DNA of 23,335 nucleotides from Candidatus Nitrosopumilus sp. (GCA_029864805.1 JAOTSS010000028.1:1-23335); one strand, 5' to 3'. Positions 1-8,729 are shown, counted from the stretch's first letter. Made by a program: numbers and translations. The notes: generated by a model not told the origin, from the letters alone.

Positions 1-63
1 TGCCGGGGGCGGGCTGATATTTGTAAGATTGAACGCCTTTTGATTTTTCTTATCAGTTGACAT
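1..63 (-). CDS. Partial CDS, N-terminus of an unidentified protein
   Basis: On the minus strand an ATG at 63 opens 21 codons that run off the left edge (MSTDKKNQKAFNLTNISPPPA). Codon use near the edge is more GC-rich than in the surrounding non-coding DNA, which fits coding sequence. Upstream on the minus strand (about 75-100) is an AT-rich TTAAGAAAT stretch that could be a TATA-type promoter. The fragment is polar and has no signal peptide. Too little is present to name a family. Confidence 0.5.
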   Translation of the reverse strand, partial: MSTDKKNQKAFNLTNISPPPA

Positions 64-541
64 TTTTATCACATACATATGGTATTTCTTAATGATAAGG
101 TTTTCTCTGGTTGAAATTCAATCCAATTTATTATATTATTTAGAAATATGAATTCCAGACATTCAAACTACAAGTTTCCGGTCAGATGCTGTCACAAAAT
201 AGAAAATCATGGTTCAAATTTGATTGGGAGCACAACACGTATGGGGATATAGTTAGAGATTTAGTTTTAACACCCACGTGGAACAAAAAATGTTGTGAAA
301 ATAGAATCCTCAAATTAAATACAATTCAGCACCAAATTCTTGGAGAAAATTATTGATTACAACTATTTGTTACAAAATAATTGTAAGTTGGATGGACTTA
401 CTAAATGAACATAATTTTTAGGCATAACTATTTAATTCAAATAAAATAAACGTGATTTGCAAATATCTTATTTTAAAACTGTAAATTAGGATCTGTTTTA
501 CTCCAATTTCCTTGTTTCTAAGTATTATTCAACAGTGCCAA
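64..541. other. Non-coding stretch of about 480 bp
   Basis: No convincing gene is visible on either strand. It lies between the start of the left-edge partial gene and the 3' end of the AAA+ gene. Its one recognisable element is the half-palindrome repeat at 229-283. The rest is very AT-rich (for example 360-480), with frequent stops in all frames. Confidence 0.6.
229..283 (+). repeat. Half copy of the 95-bp palindromic element (direct repeat with 17912-17966)
   Basis: The segment begins AGCACAACACGTATGGGG, continues through ATATAGTTA, and ends ACACCCACGTGGAAC. The loop and right arm of the palindrome at 17871-17965 have the same order of blocks: AGCACAACACGTATGGG, ATATAGTTA, ACACCCACGTGGAAC. 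Only the spacer between the last two blocks has diverged. The left arm is absent here. Both copies lie in the same orientation, about 17.7 kb apart, on either side of the accessory gene block. Confidence 0.75.
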
Positions 542-3118
542 TCAATCTATTGGAATTTCATAATCTGATAAACCTTGAGTGATCTCTAAACCGTAAATTT
601 CTAATTCATCTTTTTCTTCAGGTTTGTTTTTTATTACTTCATGTTTATCTTTATAGTATTCCGAGTATGTGGGGATGCCAAGATCAGGTTGCAATTTGAT
701 CTTTTTTAACCCAAAGTTTAATTCAGAAAGTCTAGAGTAGTTTTTCTTATAACATTCATCTTGTTCATTTTTCTGTTCTGGAGTCTTTGGTTCTAATAAT
801 TCTTCTAATTCTTTATATGTAGATTCAATTTTTTTGTATAATTCATCTTCTTCTGGAATTCTTGAAAATTTTTGATAAATAACTCTTACAAAATTTTCCC
901 AAACGTTATGAGTGGATTCTATCTTATTATCTCCGATTTCTCTATTGGCAATAAATTTTTTAAATGTTAGATATATTCTTGTTGCATTCGTATCTTTTTG
1001 TAGTGTTTCAACATTTGCTAATTTTTTTAAAGTTTGATCAGTGAGAAGCAACATAGATTTTTTATCTAAATATCCAACTTCCAATATGCAATCAAATCTA
1101 CCAGGTCTTTGTATTGCTGGATCAATTTTTCCAAAACAATTTGTTGAAACAAAATAAATTATGTTTGAATTATCTTTCAAGTCATTTAATTTTGTGAGCA
1201 TTGTGTTGGTTAATAGTCGTCTAGATATGTTTTCATTTGTATTTCTATTTTGAATAAATTCATCAATCTCATCAAATATTATCACTGTTTTATCGAGTTC
1301 TTTAAGATGATTAAACACCTTTTCAATATTTTTTGATGCCATATCTAACCCATTTCTAAGAAATATGCTTGTATCAATTCTCAAATATGACCATCCTAAG
1401 TATTTTGCAATTGCTTTTGTTATGCTCGTTTTTCCGGTACCAGGTGGACCATAAAGTATAGCTGCATTTGGAATTTTATCAAAAATTCCCTTACCTTTCC
1501 TAGGTGCCAAAAATGTCTCATAAATTGTTAGTTTGAGGCTTAATTTTTCTTCAGTGTCATTAACGGTAAAGAAACTGTCGGTCCTTCTAAAGAAATCATA
1601 CCTGTCAATTTTGAAACTAAAATCCCCTTTATATTCATCAATTATTTCTTGGGTCACGTTTCGTTTAACTATAGTTTCTAAATTCAAAATACTGTCAAAA
1701 ACTAATGCAGTACTCCAAGCTTCAGGATGTTCAAATGGTTTAGTAGAATGGTTTGATCTCCATCCTTTTACAACGGGTTTATCTGCCCATACTGTGAATT
1801 TTTCTTTTATTATGTCATTTTCCGATTTTGATGGAATGTGTTTCTCTTCAAAATCCCCTTGAGATTCAACTGTTCCTTCTTTTTCATTTACTTCTATCCA
1901 TTTAATCACTCCTTCAATATTTGATGTAAATTCATTAAATAATGACGTAGATGGAGAAGCTGTATCTAGAAGTATGTCTAATGAATATAATGCAAACGGA
2001 TAAACATTTCCGTCATTTGGTAATGCAAAAATAGGGAGATATTTTTTCCATAATCCATTTTCTTGTTGGTCATCAAAAACTAATTTAATTACCTCATCAA
2101 TAAATTCTTGACTTTTTTGTCGTATTGTAAATCGAACCGGATTATCTTTTATGTGTTCAAAGTACATTTTGTAAATAGCTAATGTAAAAATACATCGTAT
2201 TGGATCTGTGCGTTCAAAATTATTTGTTTTGTAAAATGAGATTTGTTTATACAATTGTTGTTTTGACCAGATATAACTTTTGTACAATGCAACTTGAATG
2301 TCTGATAATTCTTCGTCATACTTACTTGTGTTGCCTGATTTTTTTTGTAATTCTGAAATCCGATTGAACCATTTCAGTAAAGCCATGAATGACAAATATG
2401 TTAAGAAGCCACTAAAAGGGTACTTTTTGCCATATCTTGCTGCACCTCTATTTTGATTTAGATTGTATAGAATTTCATCTATTCCTTTTTTAATTGAACT
2501 TTTCTCAAAACATCTAATTTCATAATCTGTATCTATTGAATCTAATGCCAATAAAATTATGGGTGTAGAATAAATGTCGTATGGTTTTCCTTTGGATAGG
2601 ATTTGGATCTTTTCCATATCCACCATCATGGGTTTTTCACCTTTCATTTGAATTTTTTTTTCATTTATTTTTTTGATATCTCCGTATTCATCTTTAATTA
2701 CATCTTCAAGATCAAATTCCAATAATCTTTCTTCAGCAAAATAATTAAATTCATTTATAGAGAAATATGCCCATTGTCTATTCAAAATTAAATTACGACA
2801 TTTATCGTAGATATCATCGCCAAACACTTTGGACACTTCTTTTTGAGATTTAGATTTTTTTAGAGATATGGCAACAAAACAAGTTGAAAGTAAACCGGCA
2901 TGTAGTTTAATTTCTGAGTCGTCTTCTTTATCATCATCATTTTGTTTTCGTAATCGGGGCCTAGAAAATCCGTATAATGAAGAAATCGTCCTTCCTTCCG
3001 ATTCTGTGACTGCTCCATAATACGTTTTTAGATAAGAAATATGCTTTTTACTTAATTTTTCTAATCTTTCTCTTAATTCTTGATATTTTATTACCCTGTC
3101 ATCAAATGAGCAAGACAT
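542..3118 (-). CDS. Large AAA+ ATPase with long alpha-helical N-terminal region
   Basis: An 858-residue protein, ATG start. The AAA+ module lies at about residues 545-720: Walker A GPPGTGKT at 557-564, Walker B VIIFDE at 612-617, sensor-1 Asn660, and the RPGRFD arginine-finger motif at 671-676, as in FtsH/CDC48-type ATPases. The roughly 540 residues before it have no motif I can name. They look helical, and the stretch at about 350-480 (YPFALYSLDILLD, then HPEAWSTALVFDSI) resembles alpha/alpha-toroid repeats; this is inference. The C-terminal 130 residues are charged and helical. There is no signal peptide, so it should be cytosolic. It diverges from the McrBC-like pair across 330 bp, which suggests a shared defence role as a remodelling ATPase or sensor; this comes from context only. 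Substrate is unknown. Confidence 0.85.
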   Translation of the reverse strand: MSCSFDDRVIKYQELRERLEKLSKKHISYLKTYYGAVTESEGRTISSLYGFSRPRLRKQNDDDKEDDSEIKLHAGLLSTCFVAISLKKSKSQKEVSKVFGDDIYDKCRNLILNRQWAYFSINEFNYFAEERLLEFDLEDVIKDEYGDIKKINEKKIQMKGEKPMMVDMEKIQILSKGKPYDIYSTPIILLALDSIDTDYEIRCFEKSSIKKGIDEILYNLNQNRGAARYGKKYPFSGFLTYLSFMALLKWFNRISELQKKSGNTSKYDEELSDIQVALYKSYIWSKQQLYKQISFYKTNNFERTDPIRCIFTLAIYKMYFEHIKDNPVRFTIRQKSQEFIDEVIKLVFDDQQENGLWKKYLPIFALPNDGNVYPFALYSLDILLDTASPSTSLFNEFTSNIEGVIKWIEVNEKEGTVESQGDFEEKHIPSKSENDIIKEKFTVWADKPVVKGWRSNHSTKPFEHPEAWSTALVFDSILNLETIVKRNVTQEIIDEYKGDFSFKIDRYDFFRRTDSFFTVNDTEEKLSLKLTIYETFLAPRKGKGIFDKIPNAAILYGPPGTGKTSITKAIAKYLGWSYLRIDTSIFLRNGLDMASKNIEKVFNHLKELDKTVIIFDEIDEFIQNRNTNENISRRLLTNTMLTKLNDLKDNSNIIYFVSTNCFGKIDPAIQRPGRFDCILEVGYLDKKSMLLLTDQTLKKLANVETLQKDTNATRIYLTFKKFIANREIGDNKIESTHNVWENFVRVIYQKFSRIPEEDELYKKIESTYKELEELLEPKTPEQKNEQDECYKKNYSRLSELNFGLKKIKLQPDLGIPTYSEYYKDKHEVIKNKPEEKDELEIYGLEITQGLSDYEIPID

Positions 3119-3238
3119 ATTTTGAGTAAATTTGTTATTATAGAAAAAGCTACCTAAATTTAATAATTTATATCAAAATTCTAGTTTTCATTTAGCATAC
3201 TAAATAACAATTCTTAATTGATCTGCTTGGAATCAAAG

Positions 3239-3386
3239 ATGACTCTGGATTTTATTGAAGTGAAGTTACGAGGGTATAAAATTAAGTATATCTGAGAAGA
3301 AGGTCAAAAAACTGATTTATGAAAAGAGAGTCAATGATAGAACCGTTGAAGGGAATCTGCCAAAATCATTTGAAGTAAAAGATTGA
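3239..3386 (+). pseudogene. Possible frameshifted small gene upstream of mcrB
   Basis: An ATG at 3239 opens MTLDFIEVKLRGYKIKYI and stops at 3293-3295. The +1 frame continues from about 3291 with SEKKVKKLIYEKRVND...LPKSFEVKD and stops at 3384-3386. Joined by a one-base correction, this gives a natural-looking 48-49-residue basic protein. I do not recognise a family. It lies in the divergent intergenic region, 62 bp before the mcrB start and on the same strand. It may be a decayed small regulator, or chance open frame. Confidence 0.3.
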
Positions 3387-3448
3387 GAGTAATTATTGGA
3401 TTTATCCTTGCAGATCATTTTTTTACATCTCAATATTCAGTATAACAG

Positions 3449-6310
3449 TTGGAATATCAAGGACTACTGAATTTCATTATACACAAAATGAAGATGGACA
3501 CAAATCACAACTATCAGCCTGTTTTCATAAAGACACTCTTACAAAATTCAGGAACTGCCACCCAAATTCAGATAAAACAAGCATTGACAGAAGCAAATCC
3601 TGAAGTATTGGTTGCAAAAGATTCCCATCTTACTGCAAGAAATGCTTTGGTAAATCACGGAGTTGTAAAAGACAACAATGATGGAACTTACTCTCTGACA
3701 TATGACGGCTCTTATGACTCTATGAAAATCCTGGAATTAGTCAAAGCATGTGATGATAAAATTGCTGAAGCATCCACATATTCTTCAAGAACATCCCGAA
3801 GATTGGTTTTGTTTTCAGTATCAGGTGATGCATCTTTTGCACATTTTGAGGATACTATGCAAAAAGATGTTGATACGTCGCAATTATCTGATACAAAAAT
3901 GAAGAAATTCCCAAAAATACGAGCTTGGGGTGCCATTCCCAACAAATGGGCATTATCAAAATGGTCAAAATTACAATCAGGAGATATTTTACTATTCTAT
4001 AAAGACAAACAGTACATTACAAGTGCGATTCTTGAAGGAACTGAACAAAATCTGACCGTTGCAAAACAGATGTGGGGTACAAAGCCTGATTCAGATTCTA
4101 CTTGGGAATTAATCATGTACATGAAGCCAGAATCAGTAATGACTACAAGTGTGGGTTATCAAACATTCAACAAGTTTCTGAACTACAAAGAGAATTTTAT
4201 GCCGACAAGAACGTTGGATTTTACACTGGTCAGATCTGATGCTACAAAGGATCTTGAGAAATCACATGGTAGTTTAGAAAACGCATTATCCTCAATTGGA
4301 TTTAATTTCAAAAAAACAATCTCAATATCCCCAGGTTCTGCCGCTCCAGGATGTGAGGAAAATCATAATTGCTATGTTCCATATGCCCTGCGCGTAAACA
4401 AAGATGAGACTGTAACTTGGTCTAATGATGATTCTGCTGCACATACCATAACTAGCGGCACTCCTGATGGAGGTCCTGATGGACATTTTGACAGCGGTCT
4501 AATTATGACAGGATCCACTTTTTCACACAAATTTGAACAAGATGGGGAATATCCTTATCATTGTAAAGTGCATCCTTGGATGGAGGGCAAGGTAATAGTG
4601 GACAAACAAATCTCAGAATCTGAAAACTATCTATTATTACGTCACAAAGCTAAAGGATCAAAATGGGTCGATGATTTAGGGAAAGTATACCACACTGGAA
4701 AGATCCCAAATTACAAAAAGTTGTCACCTGGAACCAAGACAATATGGTATGACAGAACAGATGGCCAGTATCAGTTCTGGGGTTATGGTGATATTTCAAA
4801 GATAGAAGAAAATGACGGTGAATTTTTTGTAAGGTTTGATAATTTTGAATTCTTCAATCCAGACAAATCTCTGAAAATTGGAACAGACTCTATCAAACAA
4901 AAAATAACAAATCTGCCAGGATTTAACCAACAAATTTCAATGCTCCAAATCAACAAGGAAATTTACGATGAAATCATGTCTGGAAAAATCATTGCCAAAT
5001 CCTTTGCTAATACATTTGATGATGAATCTTTACCATTACCAAGTCAAGAGGATCTTAAGAGAGGATATGAGAAAATAAGCGATGAATTACTCTTACCCCG
5101 ATCCAAAGTAATTGAAATTGTAACAGCATTGGCAAGTGGCAGACATGTCTTGCTTGCAGGACCTATTGGAACCGGAAAGACTAGACTGGCCAAAGTGATT
5201 CCAGAAGTATTTTGGTCAAGTATTGGAGGATATTATTCAGAAGACCATACTGCAACTGCTGATTGGAGTACACAAGATGTCATTGGAGGAATATTTCCCA
5301 AAATGGAAAACGGACAACCCATCTATGACATTCAAAATGGATGTGTAGTTGAAACTGTGGCAAAGAATTGGAAACATGGAATATCCGGAGGAGGCAGAGT
5401 CTATTCTGATTCAACACAATCGTTTAGAGGAACGTGGCTGATTATTGATGAATTTAATCGGGCAGACATTGATAAGGCATTTGGGCAACTATTCACTGCC
5501 TTGCGAACAAGGGTCTTGAAAATACCAACTGACCAAAAGGGCATATCATACAACACTCTAAAAATCCCTGAAGACTATAGAATTATAGGCACGCTAAACA
5601 CTGCAGACAAGCACTTTTTGTTTCAACTATCTGATGCACTAAAAAGCAGGTTTGCATATATTGAAATTGATATTCCATCCAAAGAAGAATTTGAAAAGGA
5701 AATCTACTATGCAATGAAAAATGCAATTGAAGAACTCGGCAATGACAACTATGAATCATTGATTGCATTGGATCATGACAACAAGAAAATAGATAGAGAC
5801 AGTTCTGATGATGATTTTTACAACAGAGTTTTTCAGGCATATTTTTTTCTTGATCTAGTTAGAACCTTCAAAAAACTCGGTACTGCAATTTTAAAATTAG
5901 TATATCAAAATATTTTGGTTGGAACAAAACTTACGGGGGATTCCAAACTTGCATTGGATAACTCTTTAAAATCAAACCTAATTCCACAGTTAGAAAACCT
6001 TTCACGGTCTGCAATTGGTTCAATACAGTCATTGTATTCTCAAGACATTGCAGAATTTTTCAAAAAGGCATACAAAAATCCAAACAGACAAAGTTACTCC
6101 GATGAGTTTGCCAAAGTATTGAACTATCTTGAAATTTCAAATGCAGCAAGACTATCTGCAGAATTTTCCAATGGCACATTGCAAGTGGATAACGAGTCAA
6201 CTTGGGTTCCAATCAAAACCGCACATGAAAAGAAAAAGAATGAATTTGAACAAGAACTAAACCAGCTAAAACAATCCTTGGATGATTTGCTCAAATCAGT
6301 TGTAATCTAG
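3449..6310 (+). CDS. mcrB: McrB-like GTPase with EVE-like modules and an embedded amicyanin-type cupredoxin domain
   Basis: A 953-residue motor subunit of a modification-dependent restriction system. In order: winged-helix-like N-terminus (about 5-85, with NYQPVFIKTLL); EVE/PUA-like domain (about 115-275); cupredoxin (about 290-385); a second PUA-like module (about 390-510, GQYQFWGYGDI); AAA+ domain (about 535-780); helical tail with coiled coil (about 920-950). Walker A is GPIGTGKT (571-578), Walker B LIIDE (664-668), and the McrB guanine-nucleotide signature is NTAD (717-720). The cupredoxin has His332, Cys372, His375 and Met378 in YHCKVHPWMEGKV, the amicyanin C-x2-H-x2-M spacing. The start is TTG at 3449; an in-frame stop lies just upstream (3443-3445), and ATG at 3488 would clip the helix. 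mcrC follows after 2 bp. The protein has no signal peptide, so a copper-type domain in the cytosol is odd. Confidence 0.9.
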   Translation: MEYQGLLNFIIHKMKMDTNHNYQPVFIKTLLQNSGTATQIQIKQALTEANPEVLVAKDSHLTARNALVNHGVVKDNNDGTYSLTYDGSYDSMKILELVKACDDKIAEASTYSSRTSRRLVLFSVSGDASFAHFEDTMQKDVDTSQLSDTKMKKFPKIRAWGAIPNKWALSKWSKLQSGDILLFYKDKQYITSAILEGTEQNLTVAKQMWGTKPDSDSTWELIMYMKPESVMTTSVGYQTFNKFLNYKENFMPTRTLDFTLVRSDATKDLEKSHGSLENALSSIGFNFKKTISISPGSAAPGCEENHNCYVPYALRVNKDETVTWSNDDSAAHTITSGTPDGGPDGHFDSGLIMTGSTFSHKFEQDGEYPYHCKVHPWMEGKVIVDKQISESENYLLLRHKAKGSKWVDDLGKVYHTGKIPNYKKLSPGTKTIWYDRTDGQYQFWGYGDISKIEENDGEFFVRFDNFEFFNPDKSLKIGTDSIKQKITNLPGFNQQISMLQINKEIYDEIMSGKIIAKSFANTFDDESLPLPSQEDLKRGYEKISDELLLPRSKVIEIVTALASGRHVLLAGPIGTGKTRLAKVIPEVFWSSIGGYYSEDHTATADWSTQDVIGGIFPKMENGQPIYDIQNGCVVETVAKNWKHGISGGGRVYSDSTQSFRGTWLIIDEFNRADIDKAFGQLFTALRTRVLKIPTDQKGISYNTLKIPEDYRIIGTLNTADKHFLFQLSDALKSRFAYIEIDIPSKEEFEKEIYYAMKNAIEELGNDNYESLIALDHDNKKIDRDSSDDDFYNRVFQAYFFLDLVRTFKKLGTAILKLVYQNILVGTKLTGDSKLALDNSLKSNLIPQLENLSRSAIGSIQSLYSQDIAEFFKKAYKNPNRQSYSDEFAKVLNYLEISNAARLSAEFSNGTLQVDNESTWVPIKTAHEKKKNEFEQELNQLKQSLDDLLKSVVI

Positions 6311-6312
6311 AC

Positions 6313-7929
6313 ATGTATGAAAAAGAGATCCAACAAGAAATCAGGTCCCTAAATGATCCAAATGGCGGGGCCATAAAACCATCTGTACTTGGTAATGAGA
6401 CTTTTCTTGATCATCCTCAATACAGCGAGATTAGGAGAATGTTCAGACAGACAGAATATCATGCAAGGCATTGGAAATGGCATCAGCTTGTAAGGCTTGT
6501 CTTAGAGCCTCAACAGACTAGACAGTACATGTACGAGAGACTTTTGAGCCTGCTTCTAAAGCACAGAAGGTCATATGATGACTATTTTCTCCTAAACACA
6601 CATGAGGGAACTCATCAAATTCCTAATCCATTAGCTGACCTAAACAGAATAGAGATCTTGTATGAAAAATATTTTCAGATTTATCAGGATGTAAAAAATC
6701 GAATCCACTTTGATTACCCAAAAAACGAGCATGTTGGACCATCCATTCGTGGTACCATTAACTGGAAAAAGACTATCCAAAACTCATCAACAAAGTTTCC
6801 AGTGGAATTTGTATCATCAATCCAGCAAAAAGAGTTTCAGACACCTGAAAATATCTTGTTGATTTTATGTGCAGAATGGTTGTTTAGGGAATCAAGCAGA
6901 TTGTTACAAATCAATTTTCCGGAACCACTATCTGATTACAAGAGAAACCTTCTAAGTGAAATTTCACACAAAACACAAATGATTCTGCAGGATTTTCCTT
7001 TAAAGTCAATTCTCAATGAATCAAAGAGATTTTGGGGTTTGTCTTACTCTGATTCTAGAATAAAAGATTTGGAAATAAAAACAAAACAGCGAATCAGTAG
7101 AAGACAGGTTAGAAATGTAAGCTATGATAAATTGTTAGATTGGATTGATGATTTTCGAAATTTGGATATTTCCAGAGTGACAGCATCCACTCCAACACGG
7201 CACATTTTAGATTCACTTGAGAATGTTGATACAGTATATGAGGCATGGATATTTTTAGAGTTTGTAGAATTTTTACATGAAAAAGGATTATTGATCAATC
7301 TGAAACTGGGAAAGAATGCATTTTGTCAGTTTGAACATCAGGGAACCGTGGTGACTTTTTGGTATGAGAAAACATTCTCTACACGAGAGGGACATAGTTG
7401 GATATTGGAGCATAGGCCGGACTTTACTGCAATGATAGATGATGAAATAATAGCCATTTTTGATGCTAAGAATTATTCAAAAGCAAGTTCTGGCTACATC
7501 TCTGAATCTCAAAATAAGATGCTTTCATACATGAATAATTTGGACACAAACTATGGCGCCCTAATTTATCCAAATTATCCAAAAAATTGGAATGATCTTA
7601 CACGAGATGAGCGAATGCAGCATTTGGTTATAGACATTGGTTCAAAATCTCCCGAAGCAACAAATTCTGAAATTAAAAATCAAGCGCGAGAATTACTTGA
7701 ATTGTCATGGAATGAACTACCAGTCCAACATCAGGGAATCAATCCTCCTATGGCTGTCAAAAAATTCAATCATCCTGCATCTGGAAAGAAAGCAAGATTT
7801 CATTTTGAACAGTCTTTGTGCCTAATTAGGATGTCACCTGATCAGTCAGATGTGGCAATTCAGCTCAAAAATGAATCTCTGGAAGAAATGCTCAAGGCAA
7901 TAACATCTAGAATTCCATTAATCGCATAG
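6313..7929 (+). CDS. mcrC: McrC-like nuclease subunit, PD-(D/E)XK
   Basis: A 538-residue partner of the McrB-like GTPase. The N-terminal half (about 1-250) is the helical/beta adaptor region, with RGTINW at 146-151, which matches the conserved R-G-x-I-x-W block I associate with McrC-like proteins. The C-terminal part holds a PD-(D/E)XK nuclease core: RPDF with Asp370, then IIAIFDAK with Asp384 and Lys386. In the known family, McrC joins McrB hexamers through its N-terminus, stimulates GTP hydrolysis and cuts DNA bearing modified bases. The ATG is 2 bp after the mcrB stop, so translation is very likely coupled. The catalytic residues look intact. The substrate here would be set by the recognition domains of the McrB protein. 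Confidence 0.88.
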   Translation: MYEKEIQQEIRSLNDPNGGAIKPSVLGNETFLDHPQYSEIRRMFRQTEYHARHWKWHQLVRLVLEPQQTRQYMYERLLSLLLKHRRSYDDYFLLNTHEGTHQIPNPLADLNRIEILYEKYFQIYQDVKNRIHFDYPKNEHVGPSIRGTINWKKTIQNSSTKFPVEFVSSIQQKEFQTPENILLILCAEWLFRESSRLLQINFPEPLSDYKRNLLSEISHKTQMILQDFPLKSILNESKRFWGLSYSDSRIKDLEIKTKQRISRRQVRNVSYDKLLDWIDDFRNLDISRVTASTPTRHILDSLENVDTVYEAWIFLEFVEFLHEKGLLINLKLGKNAFCQFEHQGTVVTFWYEKTFSTREGHSWILEHRPDFTAMIDDEIIAIFDAKNYSKASSGYISESQNKMLSYMNNLDTNYGALIYPNYPKNWNDLTRDERMQHLVIDIGSKSPEATNSEIKNQARELLELSWNELPVQHQGINPPMAVKKFNHPASGKKARFHFEQSLCLIRMSPDQSDVAIQLKNESLEEMLKAITSRIPLIA

Positions 7930-7950
7930 GTCTCATTTGAAAACATGTGC

Positions 7951-8080
7951 TGATCTTTTGACAATTCTGGACAAAATTGGATATGTTTGGACTTTGTTGG
8001 ACAATATTTGACATGTTTGGATTTTGTTGGACTATTCTTGATTTTTTCAGATATTTTTCATTGGACAAAATTGGACAATG
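7951..8080. repeat. Decamer array, TTGGA-type motif every 10 bp
   Basis: Starting 22 bp after the mcrC stop, ten consecutive 10-bp units end in TTG, TGG or a near variant followed by A. The G anchors fall at 7960, 7970, 7980 and so on to 8050, then after a 14-bp jump at 8064 and 8074. The other positions are A/T-rich and variable. Ten bp is close to one DNA turn and is not a multiple of a codon, so the pattern is better explained at DNA level than by the minus-strand frame that happens to be open across it. Confidence 0.8.
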
Positions 8081-8085
8081 TCCAA
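8071..8085. promoter_or_regulatory. Perfect palindrome closing the decamer array
   Basis: TTGGACAATGTCCAA has two perfect 7-bp arms around a single A. It overlaps the last decamer unit and looks like a dimer-binding operator. No regulator is identified. Confidence 0.4.
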
Positions 8086-8166
8086 AAATGTCAAATAAAG
8101 ACGGATTGAACACCAGATGTAATCGATGAATTAACAAAATAGGATTGTTGCGATCAGACTATCTTT

Positions 8167-8645
8167 TCGGTATCTTTCCGGCAGTTTCGGAAAACTCTCA
8201 GAGATTCTCGGAAAACTCTCGGTAAATATCGACAAAGTTTCGACAAAACCCCCGAATTGATACCCGGAAAGATAGATTTGAGATCAAAAGTTTCGGGAAA
8301 CATCGACAAAGTCTTGAGAGTTTCAGAATTGTCAATCCGGATAAATGTAAAACCAATCCGGAAAAATCATTTTTTATTCTCGGAAAGATAGTTATCAATC
8401 CGGTAATGTCCGAATATTCCACCGGAAAGATAGAAAATAGTACCGGAACGATAAATTCTGTTGCCGGAAAGATAATTGTTCCGCCAAATTGATACCGAAT
8501 TGATAAAATTTCCCACCGAATTGATAATTCGTTTCTCCGAAAAGATACTGAAAAGATAAACTTCGAAACTAGATTGTTAGCAAATTGATAATATGTTCTA
8601 CCGAAATGATAAACCGTTGTACCGAATTGATATCGAAAAGATAAT
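8167..8645. repeat. Helically phased CGGAAAGATA / CGAATTGATA array
   Basis: About 25-30 degenerate copies of a motif near CCGRAWWGATA fill this stretch, with a TCGGAAAACTC variant at the left end. In the right half the GATA words start at 8429, 8450, 8471, 8491, 8502, 8523, 8544, 8555, 8587, 8608, 8629 and 8640: spacings of 21, 21, 20, 11, 21, 21, 11, 32, 21, 21 and 11. These are 1, 2 or 3 turns of B-DNA. The CG anchors from 8168 to 8634 fit one phase of about 10.6 bp. The array ends 85 bp before the start of the secreted-protein cluster. An open minus-strand frame across it is low-complexity and treated as a by-product. Confidence 0.85.
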
Positions 8646-8729
8646 GGAGAGGGCAAAAATCATCAAAAAATCCCCCATTCTGATTGATAGAATTCTTTAT
8701 CAACACATCTGGGAGTCAGACATCATACC

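Noticed and set aside
1533..1862. Plus-strand ORF of 109 codons inside the AAA+ gene
   Set aside because: It is antisense to well-conserved AAA+ coding sequence, including the region upstream of Walker A, and has no features of its own.
7907..8137. Open minus-strand frame of 76 codons with VQQNPN-like repeats
   Set aside because: The apparent peptide repeat follows from the 10-bp DNA period (three units equal 30 bp). It also overlaps the mcrC end, and DNA-level structure explains it better.
7951..8645. CRISPR array in the repetitive spacer
   Set aside because: There is no conserved 24-40-bp direct repeat with unique spacers of constant length, and no cas genes are present.
8198..8656. Open minus-strand frame of 152 codons across the phased array
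   Set aside because: It is made of the degenerate repeat units. Spacings of 10-11, 20 and 32 bp are not codon multiples, so repeats change frame along it, and the protein is low-complexity without a domain.
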